DNA of 64,000 nt from Betaproteobacteria bacterium RIFCSPLOWO2_12_FULL_68_20. GTDB taxonomy: Bacteria > Pseudomonadota > Gammaproteobacteria > Burkholderiales > SG8-39. The notes under the pieces are model-generated. The model saw only the letters and a program-made list of their open reading frames with translations, ran no database searches and was not told the origin of the DNA. The DNA lies in the NCBI GenBank assembly GCA_001770655.1, contig MERQ01000061.1, forward strand, positions 46,546 through 110,545, read 5' to 3'. Shown here piece after piece: positions 1 through 7,440 of this stretch. The translations under genes were made by a program, and so were the position numbers. Every line of letters begins with the position of its first letter. Position 1 is the stretch's first letter.

Positions 1-1
1 G

Positions 2-1633
2 CGCGCGGCGGGCGCTCTGCGCGAAGAAGCCGAGCGGGCGCTCGCGGCGGCGCATCTCTGCAACAACGCCACCGTCGCCGAGCGCGAAGGACGCTGGCTC
101 GTGCTCGGCGACCCGACCGAAGGTGCGCTGAAAGTGGCGGCAAGCAAGGCCGGCATCGACCCTGCGCAGCTGGAGAAGCGTTTCCCCCGCACCGGCGAGA
201 TCCCGTTCTCGGCCGAGCGCAAGCTGATGAGCACGGCCCACGCCGGCGCCGGCGGTGCGGTCACGCTCATGACGAAGGGCGCCCCCGACCTGCTGCTCGC
301 GCGCTGCACGCACGAGCGCGCGGGCGATGCCGAGCGACCGCTCACGGACGAGCGGCGCGCGCGGATCCAGGCCGAAATCGAGACGCTCGCCGCCGAGGCG
401 CTGCGATGCATCGGGCTGGCGCAGCGCGAGCTGCCCGCCGGATCGTCCTTGAACGAGCAGGAGCTGGTCTGGCTCGGCGTCGTCGGCATGATCGACCCGC
501 CGCGCCCCGAGGCGGCGCAGGCCGTGCGCACCGCCCAGGAGGCCGGCGTGCGCGTGGTGATGATCACGGGCGACCACCCGGCGACCGCGATCGCGATCGC
601 CGGCGAGCTGGGGATCGCGCGGCGCGGCGAGCGCGCCGTGCTCGGCGCCGAGATCGCCCGCATGTCCGAATCCGATCTGGCGGCGGCCGCGGCGAGCACC
701 GGCGTCTATGCGCGCGTCAGCCCCGAGCACAAGCTCGCCATCGTGCGCGCCCTGCACGCGCACGGCGAGATCGTGGCGATGACCGGCGACGGCGTGAACG
801 ACGCGCCCGCGCTCAAGGCGGCCGACATCGGCATCGCGATGGGCATCACCGGCACCGACGTCGCCAAGGAGGCGTCCGACATCGTGCTCGCCGACGACAA
901 CTTCGCCTCCATCGTCGCCGCGATCGAGGAAGGGCGCTCGATCTACGCCAACATCCAGAAGTTCCTGAGGTACCTGCTCTCGGCGAACAGCGGCGAGGTG
1001 CTGGCGATGTTCTTCGGCGTGGTGCTCGCGGGCTCGATCGGCCTCGCGGCCGGCGCGGGCGAGGCGCTGGTGCTGCCGCTGCTCGCGACGCAGATCCTGT
1101 GGGTCAACCTGGTCACCGACTCGTTCCCTGCGCTCGCGGTCGGGGTCGACCCGGCCGATCCGGGGCTGATGCGCCGCGCACCGCGCGACCCGCGCGCGGG
1201 CGTCATCACGCGCCGCATGTGGGCCGGGATCGCGGCCGCGTCGGTGGTGATCGCCTCGGGAGTTCTGCTCGTGCTCGACGCGGGGCTGCCGGGCGGGCTG
1301 ATCGAGGGCGAAGGCACGGTCGCGTACGCCCGCACCCTCGCCTTCAACACGCTGGTGCTGTACGAGCTGGTCGACGTGTTCTGCGTGCGCTCCGACGAGC
1401 GCAGCGCGATCCACGACCTGTGGCGAAACCCTTGGCTCTGGGCCGCAGCCGCCGCCGGGCTCGCGCTCCAGCTCGCCGTGATCTACGTCCCTGCGCTGCA
1501 GCGCGGGTTCGGCACCGTGGCGCTCGACGCCGGGGACTGGCTGATCAGCGCGGCGGTCGCCTCGACGATCGTCCTGGCGCGCGAGGCGGGCAAGGCGTGG
1601 TGGCGGGCGGTGGATCGGCGCGCGGCGCGCTGA
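2..1633 (+). CDS. Cation-transporting P-type ATPase, P2A (calcium) type, 3' part
   Basis: C-terminal 543 residues of a membrane ion pump that couples ATP hydrolysis to cation export. The frame is open to the window edge, so the start, the DKTGT phosphorylation site and M1-M4 lie outside; the ATG/GTG start in the ORF track (101) is not real. Visible are the nucleotide-binding motifs GDPTEGAL and KGAPDLL, then TGDHPATA and the hinge MTGDGVNDAPALKAADIG. M5 has NSGEV and M6 has NLVTD, which match calcium-site residues of SERCA-type pumps. Ca2+ is therefore the most likely substrate; Mn2+ or Mg2+ cannot be excluded. Such pumps occur in proteobacterial low-oxygen islands like the one that follows. 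Confidence 0.93.
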   Translation, partial: RAAGALREEAERALAAAHLCNNATVAEREGRWLVLGDPTEGALKVAASKAGIDPAQLEKRFPRTGEIPFSAERKLMSTAHAGAGGAVTLMTKGAPDLLLARCTHERAGDAERPLTDERRARIQAEIETLAAEALRCIGLAQRELPAGSSLNEQELVWLGVVGMIDPPRPEAAQAVRTAQEAGVRVVMITGDHPATAIAIAGELGIARRGERAVLGAEIARMSESDLAAAAASTGVYARVSPEHKLAIVRALHAHGEIVAMTGDGVNDAPALKAADIGIAMGITGTDVAKEASDIVLADDNFASIVAAIEEGRSIYANIQKFLRYLLSANSGEVLAMFFGVVLAGSIGLAAGAGEALVLPLLATQILWVNLVTDSFPALAVGVDPADPGLMRRAPRDPRAGVITRRMWAGIAAASVVIASGVLLVLDAGLPGGLIEGEGTVAYARTLAFNTLVLYELVDVFCVRSDERSAIHDLWRNPWLWAAAAAGLALQLAVIYVPALQRGFGTVALDAGDWLISAAVASTIVLAREAGKAWWRAVDRRAAR

Positions 1634-1699
1634 TCGTCGCCTTCGCTTGGGGCCGCCGAGGTGGTCAGAATTTCCGGAACCGACATAACTGCAAGAAGC

Positions 1700-1705
1700 T
1701 ATAAT
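1700..1705 (+). promoter_or_regulatory. Candidate -10 element of the RHH/RelE module
   Basis: A perfect TATAAT lies 34 nt before the antitoxin ATG in a short AT-rich patch. No convincing -35 sits 16-18 nt upstream. A weak dyad (GTCG-N4-CGAC, 1721-1732) just downstream could be the autoregulatory operator expected for such modules. Confidence 0.4.
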
Positions 1706-1739
1706 TTCAGTCTGCATCAAGTCGCATCCGACATCAGAC

Positions 1740-1955
1740 ATGGGCACCGCGCTGAAACTCGACGCTGAAACGCTGCACGCGCTGGAAAAAATTGCGCGTC
1801 GGGCGGGCAAGTCGCCCGAGACGCTCGCTCGCGCGGCTTTGCGCGAATTCGTCGAGGATTACTGGGACATGCTCGAAGTGAAGCGCCGGGCCCGCTCGCG
1901 CGCAAAGAGCATCCCCTGGGCCGAGGTCAAGAAGCAGCTTGGCCTGGACCGTTGA
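1740..1955 (+). CDS. Ribbon-helix-helix type II antitoxin
   Basis: 71-residue protein with an N-terminal RHH-like segment (ALKLDAETLHALEKIARRAG, residues 4-23), then a helical Arg/Lys-rich tail expected to cap the toxin. It overlaps the downstream RelE/ParE-like gene by 17 nt, the usual antitoxin-first coupling. The ATG start follows a TATAAT but has no clear Shine-Dalgarno. Family known: RHH antitoxins bind their own promoter. The assignment rests on fold pattern and gene context rather than a diagnostic motif. Confidence 0.8.
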   Translation: MGTALKLDAETLHALEKIARRAGKSPETLARAALREFVEDYWDMLEVKRRARSRAKSIPWAEVKKQLGLDR

Positions 1956-2205
1956 GTTTCATCCTGCGGCCCGGGACGAGCTCGTCGCGCTAGATCGACC
2001 CGTCCAGCGCCGCATTCAGCGCTTCATCGACCAGAGACTCCTGCAGGCAGAAGACCCGCGCAGGCTGGGCCAGGCCCTGACTGGCGCATGGGCCGGTCAC
2101 TGGAGGTACCGCGTAGGCGATTGGCGCATGATTGCCCGCGTGCGCGACGAGCGCCTTATCGTGTACATCGTGCGCGTCGGCCATCGCCGCGAGGTCTACC
2201 GCTAA
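1939..2205 (+). CDS. RelE/ParE family toxin
   Basis: 88 residues, the usual length for RelE/ParE. The C-terminal pattern LIVYIVRVGHRREVYR and the central WRYRVGDWRMIARV strand pair are typical of RelE-type ribosome-dependent mRNA endonucleases. The frame gives a TTG start inside the antitoxin's last codons; no ATG or GTG is available nearby. Activity is presumed to be neutralised by the preceding RHH protein. RelE versus ParE (gyrase) activity cannot be told from sequence alone, although the Arg-rich C-terminus and final Tyr favour RelE. Confidence 0.85.
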   Translation: MAWTVEFHPAARDELVALDRPVQRRIQRFIDQRLLQAEDPRRLGQALTGAWAGHWRYRVGDWRMIARVRDERLIVYIVRVGHRREVYR

Positions 2206-2313
2206 CTTCTCGTTTGGCCGTGGGCTGCGCGCGGCGTTGAATACCTGCTGGTCGGCGCCCGGCCCCAGGACATCGCCGACGTCGAGTGGTTGGAGCGAAG
2301 CGGCAAGAGGTAG
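2206..2313 (+). pseudogene. Possible 3' remnant of a nucleotidyltransferase-like gene
   Basis: One frame reads VEYLLVGARPQDIADVEWLE followed by a short basic tail and a TAG at about 2311-2313. RPxDxADVExL is typical of the C-terminus of small nucleotidyltransferase-fold (DUF6036/AbiEii-like) proteins. There is no start codon and no upstream domain, so at most this is debris of a lost gene beside the toxin-antitoxin pair. The match is short and could be chance. Confidence 0.25.
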
Positions 2314-2331
2314 CGGCAGGATTCAAAGGTG

Positions 2332-2354
2332 AAAAAAAGGGGGCCGCAGCCCCC
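2332..2354 (-). terminator. Rho-independent terminator of the small secreted protein genes
   Basis: On the minus strand a GGGGGC/GCCCCC stem with a 4-nt loop is followed directly by seven T. It lies 28 nt past the stop of the 68-aa gene and ends that leftward two-gene unit. Confidence 0.85.
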
Positions 2355-2381
2355 AGCGAGGGAAGGAGGTAGGAGAATCCC

Positions 2382-2588
2382 TCAATCGGACTTCTTGCCG
2401 CCGTCCTTTTCCTTGTCTTTGTCCTCTTCGTCCTTCTGCTCGTCGCCCGACGGGGCCTTGGAATCGCCTTTGGTCTGGTCTTCGTCGGAAACGACCGTCC
2501 CGGCGTAGGTCTTCAGGGGGGAGGCCATCGCCGATGCGGTGGTCAGCGCGAACAGCGCGGCAAAGATGCTGGCAAACAGGGCTTTCAT
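2382..2588 (-). CDS. Small secreted Lys/Asp/Glu-rich protein
   Basis: 68 residues. An N-terminal signal peptide (MKALFASIFAALFALTTASAM, cleavage near AMAS) is followed by about 45 mature residues that are almost entirely charged, such as DEEDKDKEKDGGKK. No family recognised; the mature part is probably disordered. A strong AAGGAGACC ribosome site precedes the ATG. It is the second gene of a leftward pair with the lipoprotein gene at 2645 and is closed by a canonical terminator. Function unknown. Confidence 0.75.
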   Translation of the reverse strand: MKALFASIFAALFALTTASAMASPLKTYAGTVVSDEDQTKGDSKAPSGDEQKDEEDKDKEKDGGKKSD

Positions 2589-2644
2589 GCGGTCTCCTTT
2601 CGGTTGTGGAACGTTGCCTCAACGAAACGCGTGAGGAAGACCTC

Positions 2645-2896
2645 TCAATCGGCCTTCCTCTCGCCTTCTTCCTTCTTTTCGCCCTCGGCCGGCGCCCGGG
2701 ATTCGTCCTTCTTTTCCTCGGTGGCAGCGGGGCTTTGCGCCACAGCCTCCTTGGATTCGGCCGCCGGAGCCGGAGCGGGGGGCTGCGGCGCCGCCGTGCT
2801 CGCCGGGGCCGCGGCACCGCTCTGCGGCGTGACGTCCTGGCCGCATGCCGCCAGGGTCGCGAGCGCGAGCGTCGCGACGATTGGGAACAGCTTCAT
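2645..2896 (-). CDS. Small lipoprotein with Ala/Pro- and Glu/Lys-rich tail
   Basis: 83 residues. I start at the ATG at 2896 rather than the ORF-track ATG 13 codons upstream because it has an AGGAG site and begins a clean lipoprotein signal (MKLFPIVATLALATLAACGQ, lipobox LAAC). The mature part is low-complexity: an Ala/Pro segment, then EEKKDES and EGEKKEEGER blocks. Its charged tail resembles that of the next gene, suggesting duplication or a shared role at the cell envelope. It is transcribed away from the response regulator at 3092. No function can be assigned. Confidence 0.75.
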   Translation of the reverse strand: MKLFPIVATLALATLAACGQDVTPQSGAAAPASTAAPQPPAPAPAAESKEAVAQSPAATEEKKDESRAPAEGEKKEEGERKAD

Positions 2897-3032
2897 GGGG
2901 TTTCTCCTGTAGAGGTTGGCGAACAGAGCGCGCATTTCACCACCCGCATGTAATGCGGCGATTGCCGAATGCGGCGGATTGGTATCGCCGAAGCAGGTTC
3001 ATGTGTCGCCGTGTGTCGCGCCGACCCGCGCC

Positions 3033-3048
3033 GTTACACGGCGTTACA
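3033..3048 (+). promoter_or_regulatory. Direct repeat GTTACA-N4-GTTACA upstream of the response regulator
   Basis: Two identical GTTACA hexamers with 10-nt periodicity lie about 44 nt before the ATG, and a TATATA -10-like element (3077-3082) sits 9 nt before it. OmpR-family regulators bind direct repeats of this spacing. A near copy precedes the paralogous regulator at 6628, which suggests auto- or cross-regulation. Confidence 0.55.
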
Positions 3049-3091
3049 TGGCTTGTGTGCCGGAAGTCGCGGGTGCTATATAGCCCCGGTC

Positions 3092-3808
3092 ATGGAGGAG
3101 CAGGATCACGTCCTTGTCGTCGACGACGATTCCGAGCTGCGCGCTTTGCTCGCGGAGTACCTCGGAGCCAACGGGTATAGGGTCTCGGTCGCTACCGACG
3201 GACGCGAAATGCACAGGCTCCTGGAAAGCGACCGCCCGGACCTCGTGGTGCTGGACCTCATGCTCCCGGGCGACGACGGACTCGCGTTGTGCCGCGACCT
3301 GCGCGCCAACTCCAGCATTCCCGTGATCATGCTCTCGGCTCGTCGCGACGAGGTCGACCGCATCGTCGGCATCGAGATGGGAGCGGACGACTACCTCGGC
3401 AAGCCCTTCAGCCCGCGCGAGCTGCTGGCGCGGATCCGAGGCATCCTGCGCCGCACTCGTGCGCTCTCGCGCGAGCTTGTGGACGCGCACCGCGTGCGCT
3501 TCGCCGGCTGGACGCTCGACTTGACGGCGCGGCATCTTCTCGCGGCCGACGGAGTCGTGGTGTCCCTCAGCAGCGCGGAGTTCAGGCTGCTGTCGGTGTT
3601 CGTCGAGCATCCGAACCGCGTGCTCGATCGCGACCAGTTGATGGATCTCACGCTTGGGCGCGAGGCGACGCCGCTTGACCGCAGCATCGACGTGCAGGTG
3701 AGCCGGCTGCGCCAGCGGCTGCGGGACGACGCGCGCAACCCGCGCATCATCAAGACGGTGCGCAACGGCGGCTACGTGCTCGCCGCTGCCGTGGAGCGGG
3801 TTCCGTGA
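3092..3808 (+). CDS. OmpR-family response regulator
   Basis: 238 residues: N-terminal receiver (acidic pocket VVDDD, phospho-Asp in VVLDLMLPG near residue 52, conserved Lys in GKPFSPRELLARI) and C-terminal winged-helix DNA-binding domain (LDRSIDVQVSRLRQRLRDD). Start ATG 3092 is chosen because it begins the receiver fold; upstream codons in the track are non-homologous. The stop overlaps the kinase start (TGATG). About 60 % of positions appear shared with the regulator at 6628. The neighbouring Spy/CpxP-like gene suggests envelope or metal stress as the input, which is inference. Confidence 0.95.
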   Translation: MEEQDHVLVVDDDSELRALLAEYLGANGYRVSVATDGREMHRLLESDRPDLVVLDLMLPGDDGLALCRDLRANSSIPVIMLSARRDEVDRIVGIEMGADDYLGKPFSPRELLARIRGILRRTRALSRELVDAHRVRFAGWTLDLTARHLLAADGVVVSLSSAEFRLLSVFVEHPNRVLDRDQLMDLTLGREATPLDRSIDVQVSRLRQRLRDDARNPRIIKTVRNGGYVLAAAVERVP

Positions 3809-5217
3809 TGCGGCTCGCGCCGCGCTCCCTTTTCGGGCGCACGCTCCTCGTGCTCGCCCTCGGCCTGCTGCTCGCGCAGATCGCGAGTCAGGCGGTCAAC
3901 CTTTTCGACCGCGGCAGCTCGGTGTACCGGCTCGCCGCGTACCAGGTGGCCGCCCGCATCGCGCAGGCCGCGCGTATCCTCAACCGCCTGCCGCCGCACG
4001 AGCGCACGGCGTTGGTGGAAGAGATCCGCGGCCCGCACCTTGCCGTCGCGCTGAGCAGGAACCCCTTGGCGGTGGTGAAGGGGTACGAAGAGCACGACCG
4101 CTACGAGCAGGCGTTCGCGGAGTCGCTGCGCAGGCAGCTCGGCAAGGACTGGAAGGTGAGCGTCGAGATCAGTTCCGAGCCGCGTTCGCGGGGCACGTCC
4201 GGTGAGAGGGCGGTAGCGAGCGATTTCGAGATCTGGGTGGCGCGCAACTTCTATTTCCTGCTGCCCGGGACGTTCTCGCTCGTCGCCCAGGTCGGTCTGG
4301 AGGACGGGACCACGGCCGTGTTCTACGCGCGCATCCCTCAGGAGCCACTCAGCCGGCTCGATTCCTTGCTCCCGCGGCTGGTGGTGACGCTCGTGATCTT
4401 CTTCCTCCTCGGAGCGCTCGTGGTCCGGATGATGACCCGGTCGCTCGACCGGCTGGCGCGCGCCGCGGTCGACCTGGGTGCGAACCCGGAGGGCCCGCCG
4501 CTCAAGGAGCACGGTCCGCCCGAGGTGCGGCGCGTGATTGCAGCCTTCAACAACATGCAGGTGCAACTCCGAAACTACGTTCTGGAGCGCGCGCGCATGC
4601 TGGGGGCGATCTCGCACGACTTGATGACCCCGATCACGCGCATGCGGCTGCGCGCCGAGCTGCTGCCGGATTCGCACGTGCGCACCAAGTTCGCGCGCGA
4701 CCTGGACGAGATGGAATCGATGGTGAGCTCGACGCTGGAGTTCTTCAGCGCCGTCGACAAGGCGCCGCAGCGTCATCCGATCGACATCGGCACGTTGATC
4801 GATAGCCTGTGCGAAGACTATCGCGAGTCCGGTGCGCAGGTGACGGCGACCGGCGCGGCGCGCGCCCCTTTCAGCGCGCATCCGCAGGCGCTGCGGCGCT
4901 GCCTGGGCAACCTGATCGAGAATGCGTTGCGCTACGGCGGGCGCGCCGAGGTGGAGATCGACGACGGCGACGCGACGCTGCGCGTCAGGGTGCGCGACCA
5001 CGGCCCGGGGATCCCCGAGCCGGAGCTCGAGCGGGTGTTCGAGCCCTATCTTCGGCTCGACGTTTCGCGCAGCCGCGACGGCGGCGGCACCGGCTTGGGG
5101 CTGAGCATCGCGCGCAACATCGCGCGCTGGCACGGCGGCGATATCCGCCTGCGCAACGCCGCACCGGGCCATGGCTTGATCGCGGAACTCAGCCTGCCGC
5201 GCCCGGCGGCGAACTAG
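3808..5217 (+). CDS. EnvZ/RisS-like sensor histidine kinase
   Basis: 469 residues. TM1 near residues 8-28, a periplasmic sensor of about 160 residues with no recognised fold, TM2 near 188-208 and a HAMP linker. Then HisKA with phospho-acceptor His in AISHDLMTPITRMR and the ATPase domain: N box NLIENALRYG, G1 DHGPGIP, G2 [10 protein letters not shown]. It should phosphorylate the regulator encoded just upstream, with which it overlaps by 1 nt. It is the only kinase near two paralogous regulators and may serve both. A GTG one codon earlier is an alternative start. Confidence 0.95.
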   Translation: MRLAPRSLFGRTLLVLALGLLLAQIASQAVNLFDRGSSVYRLAAYQVAARIAQAARILNRLPPHERTALVEEIRGPHLAVALSRNPLAVVKGYEEHDRYEQAFAESLRRQLGKDWKVSVEISSEPRSRGTSGERAVASDFEIWVARNFYFLLPGTFSLVAQVGLEDGTTAVFYARIPQEPLSRLDSLLPRLVVTLVIFFLLGALVVRMMTRSLDRLARAAVDLGANPEGPPLKEHGPPEVRRVIAAFNNMQVQLRNYVLERARMLGAISHDLMTPITRMRLRAELLPDSHVRTKFARDLDEMESMVSSTLEFFSAVDKAPQRHPIDIGTLIDSLCEDYRESGAQVTATGAARAPFSAHPQALRRCLGNLIENALRYGGRAEVEIDDGDATLRVRVRDHGPGIPEPELERVFEPYLRLDVSRSRDGGGTGLGLSIARNIARWHGGDIRLRNAAPGHGLIAELSLPRPAAN

Positions 5218-5267
5218 ACTGTCGCTTACACCTTTGGGATCCGACCGCGGCCGCGCAGGCCCGGCCC

Positions 5268-5825
5268 TCAGTGGGTGTGCGAACCGGCGTCGTGAGCCGC
5301 CGGTCCGGCGCCGCCGTATCCGCGCAGCTCCGCATACTGCGCGATCTGGGCGTGCGTGAGGATTTCCGTCTGCGCCAGGTGCGCCTCGAGATGGACGCGG
5401 CGCAGCTCGCCCTGAACCTTCGCGATGTCCTCGAGCCGCGACTTGAGCCGCTCGCGCGAGATGCTGCGCGAAGCGAACAGCCGGTCGAGAGCGGCTTCGC
5501 GCTCGATCAGCGCCTTTCCGAGCACGCTCGCCCGGCTCTGCACCTCGCCGCGTAAGGTTTGCGTGCGCGCTTTCTGATCGGCCGAGAGCGCGAGGCGGTC
5601 CGCAAGCTCGAGCACGTGCAGCGGCCCGGGATAGCGGTTGAGCTCCGCCGCCCTGGCGAATCCCATGCCGCGGCCGGCGAGATAGTCGTCCACTTCCTGC
5701 GCCGAGAGCGCCTTGATCTCGCGGCTCTGCTCGCCGGCGTAGGGGGAAGGCGCGGGCTGGGCGGCGACGGCGAACGGCGCGGCTCCCAGGACGCAGAGCA
5801 GCGCGGCGTTGACGATTCGATGCAT
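5268..5825 (-). CDS. Periplasmic Spy/CpxP-like LTxxQ protein
   Basis: 185 residues with signal peptide MHRIVNAALLCVLGAAPFAVA. The mature part is almost all helical, with an LSADQKARTQTLR segment and an LTHAQIAQYAELRGYG segment close to the LTxxQ repeats of Spy/CpxP, and a His-containing C-terminus (HDAGSHTH) that could bind metal. These proteins act as periplasmic chaperones or stress/metal sensors. Start ATG 5825 is preferred over the track's start because it opens the signal peptide. It lies 25 nt after the gene at 5851, in one leftward unit between two response regulator genes that may control it. Confidence 0.8.
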   Translation of the reverse strand: MHRIVNAALLCVLGAAPFAVAAQPAPSPYAGEQSREIKALSAQEVDDYLAGRGMGFARAAELNRYPGPLHVLELADRLALSADQKARTQTLRGEVQSRASVLGKALIEREAALDRLFASRSISRERLKSRLEDIAKVQGELRRVHLEAHLAQTEILTHAQIAQYAELRGYGGAGPAAHDAGSHTH

Positions 5826-5850
5826 GACAGTCTCCGATTTCGGGTTGGTA

Positions 5851-6450
5851 CTAGCGAGTCGTTGCCATGCTCGCACGGGCGCGCATCATAGCGGCCATTC
5901 CGTCGCGGGCCAATTCGCTGACCTCGACCGCGTGCGCCTGAAGCGCGGCCACGACCTTCGGGTCGTCGGAGGTCTGGGTGACGACGGAGCCTTTCCCGGT
6001 CGTCTCGACCACGGTCTTGATCTTGTCCCTGTTCTCGAACAGGACCGGGAGCGTGGGGCTGAACAGGTTGAACACTTTCCCCTCGTAGAGGCGTTTCTCC
6101 ATGCTGGCGACGTGGGCCTTGATGGTTTGCGCCACCTTCGGGTCGTCGGACTCGGTGACGGTCCTGATTCCGTTCGGCAGGTCGGTCACGGTGCGCTTGA
6201 TGCCCTCGTGGTTGGTGAGCATGTCGTGGACCAGTCCCATGTCGGCGCGGAACGCGTCGTCGTGCTGCACGCCTGCGGCCATCGGGCCACCCGTCGGGCC
6301 GTGCCCCATGCCCGCCTTCGCGTGCATGCCGCCTTTCATCTGCGGACCCATTCCGCCCATCTGTCCCGGCTGAGCGATGACGGCGGCTGCGCCCAGGCCG
6401 AGGCCGAGCGACGCCGCGATGCCGATCGCGATCTTGTGCGACTGTTTCAT
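5851..6450 (-). CDS. Exported protein of unknown function, Met/Gly/His-rich N-terminus
   Basis: 199 residues with signal peptide MKQSHKIAIGIAASLGLGLG. The mature N-terminus is rich in Gly, Met and His (GQMGGMGPQMKGGMHAKAGMG), a composition seen in periplasmic copper-binding segments. The rest shows two related blocks, each with SDDPKV and an Ala-rich helix (KVAQTIKAHVASMEKRL and KVVAALQAHAVEVSEL), so it may be an internal duplication. No family named. It is transcribed with the Spy-like gene and faces the regulator at 6628. A role in metal or envelope stress is only inferred. Confidence 0.7.
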   Translation of the reverse strand: MKQSHKIAIGIAASLGLGLGAAAVIAQPGQMGGMGPQMKGGMHAKAGMGHGPTGGPMAAGVQHDDAFRADMGLVHDMLTNHEGIKRTVTDLPNGIRTVTESDDPKVAQTIKAHVASMEKRLYEGKVFNLFSPTLPVLFENRDKIKTVVETTGKGSVVTQTSDDPKVVAALQAHAVEVSELARDGMAAMMRARASMATTR

Positions 6451-6567
6451 GATGCATCTCCTGTTCGAGGTTTCGAATGACTGCGACGCTCATTGAATGC
6501 GCATGCTGCAAGCGGCGGATTTCAGGGAGCCCGAGTTTTGTATCGCAGCCTTGCGAATCGCGGCGCC

Positions 6568-6584
6568 GTTAACTATCGGTTACA
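6568..6584 (+). promoter_or_regulatory. Direct repeat GTTAAC-N5-GTTACA upstream of the second response regulator
   Basis: This matches the repeat before the first regulator in sequence and in distance to the -10 (here TTATAT, 6615-6620, 30 nt downstream; 28 nt in the first). It probably binds one or both of the OmpR-type paralogues. Confidence 0.5.
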
Positions 6585-6627
6585 AAATTCCGGCACGAAG
6601 CGCGCCGCCGGGCCTTATATGAGCCTC

Positions 6628-7440
6628 ATGACGAAGCAGGACCACATCCTGGTGGTGGACGACGACGCCGAAACGCGCCAGCTGCTGCGCGAGTACTTCG
6701 AGAAGAACGGCTACCGCGTCTCGGCGGCGGCCGAGGGCAGGGCCATGCGCACCGCGATGAACGCCGCGCATCCCGACCTGGTCTTGCTCGACGTGATGCT
6801 GCCCGGCGAGGACGGGCTGAGCCTGTGCCGCGACCTGCGCGCCGGCGCCGGCGTGCCGGTCATCATGGTGACCGCGCGCGGCGAGGAAACCGACCGGATC
6901 GTCGGGCTCGAGCTCGGCGCCGACGACTACCTGTCCAAGCCGTTCAATCCGCGGGAGCTGCTGGCACGGGTGAAAAGCGTGCTCAGGCGCGCGCGCGCGC
7001 TGCCGGAAAACCTGCGGCCGGAGGCGGCGAGCGCGTTCCGCTTCGCCGGCTGGACGCTCGAGGTCGCCACGCGCAACCTGACGGCTCCCGACGGCGTGGT
7101 GGTGCCGCTGAGCGGCACCGATTTCAAGCTTTTGCGCGCGTTCCTCGGCCACCCCAATCTCGTGCTGACGCGCGAGCAGCTGCTGGACCTGATGCTCGCG
7201 CGCGACGCCGCGCCCTTCGACCGCGCGATCGACGTGCAGGTGAGCCGCCTGCGCCAGCGGCTGCGCGAGGACGCGAAAGAACCCCGCATCATCAAGACGG
7301 TGCGCGGCGAGGGCTACGTGCTCGCCGCGCGCGTCGAAGCTCTAGGAACGGATTCTCAAAGCAGCTCTTCGGGCGCCAACGCGCCGAGCAGCCGGGAAAG
7401 CATCCGCCGCCACCAGCCGGTGAGCGGTTCGTCTTCGTAG
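6628..7440 (+). CDS. OmpR-family response regulator, paralogue without adjacent kinase
   Basis: 270 residues: receiver (VVDDDAE, phospho-Asp in LLDVMLPGEDG, Lys in SKPFNPRELLARV) plus winged helix (DRAIDVQVSRLRQRLREDAK). ATG 6628 aligns with the start of the paralogue at 3092 (EEQDH versus TKQDH) and lies 7 nt after a TTATAT, so 6619 and the track start 6493 are less likely. Beyond the winged helix is a Ser-rich tail of about 35 residues encoded antisense to the end of the neighbouring phospholipase gene; the tail is probably not functional sequence. No cognate kinase is adjacent. Confidence 0.92.
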   Translation: MTKQDHILVVDDDAETRQLLREYFEKNGYRVSAAAEGRAMRTAMNAAHPDLVLLDVMLPGEDGLSLCRDLRAGAGVPVIMVTARGEETDRIVGLELGADDYLSKPFNPRELLARVKSVLRRARALPENLRPEAASAFRFAGWTLEVATRNLTAPDGVVVPLSGTDFKLLRAFLGHPNLVLTREQLLDLMLARDAAPFDRAIDVQVSRLRQRLREDAKEPRIIKTVRGEGYVLAARVEALGTDSQSSSSGANAPSSRESIRRHQPVSGSSS

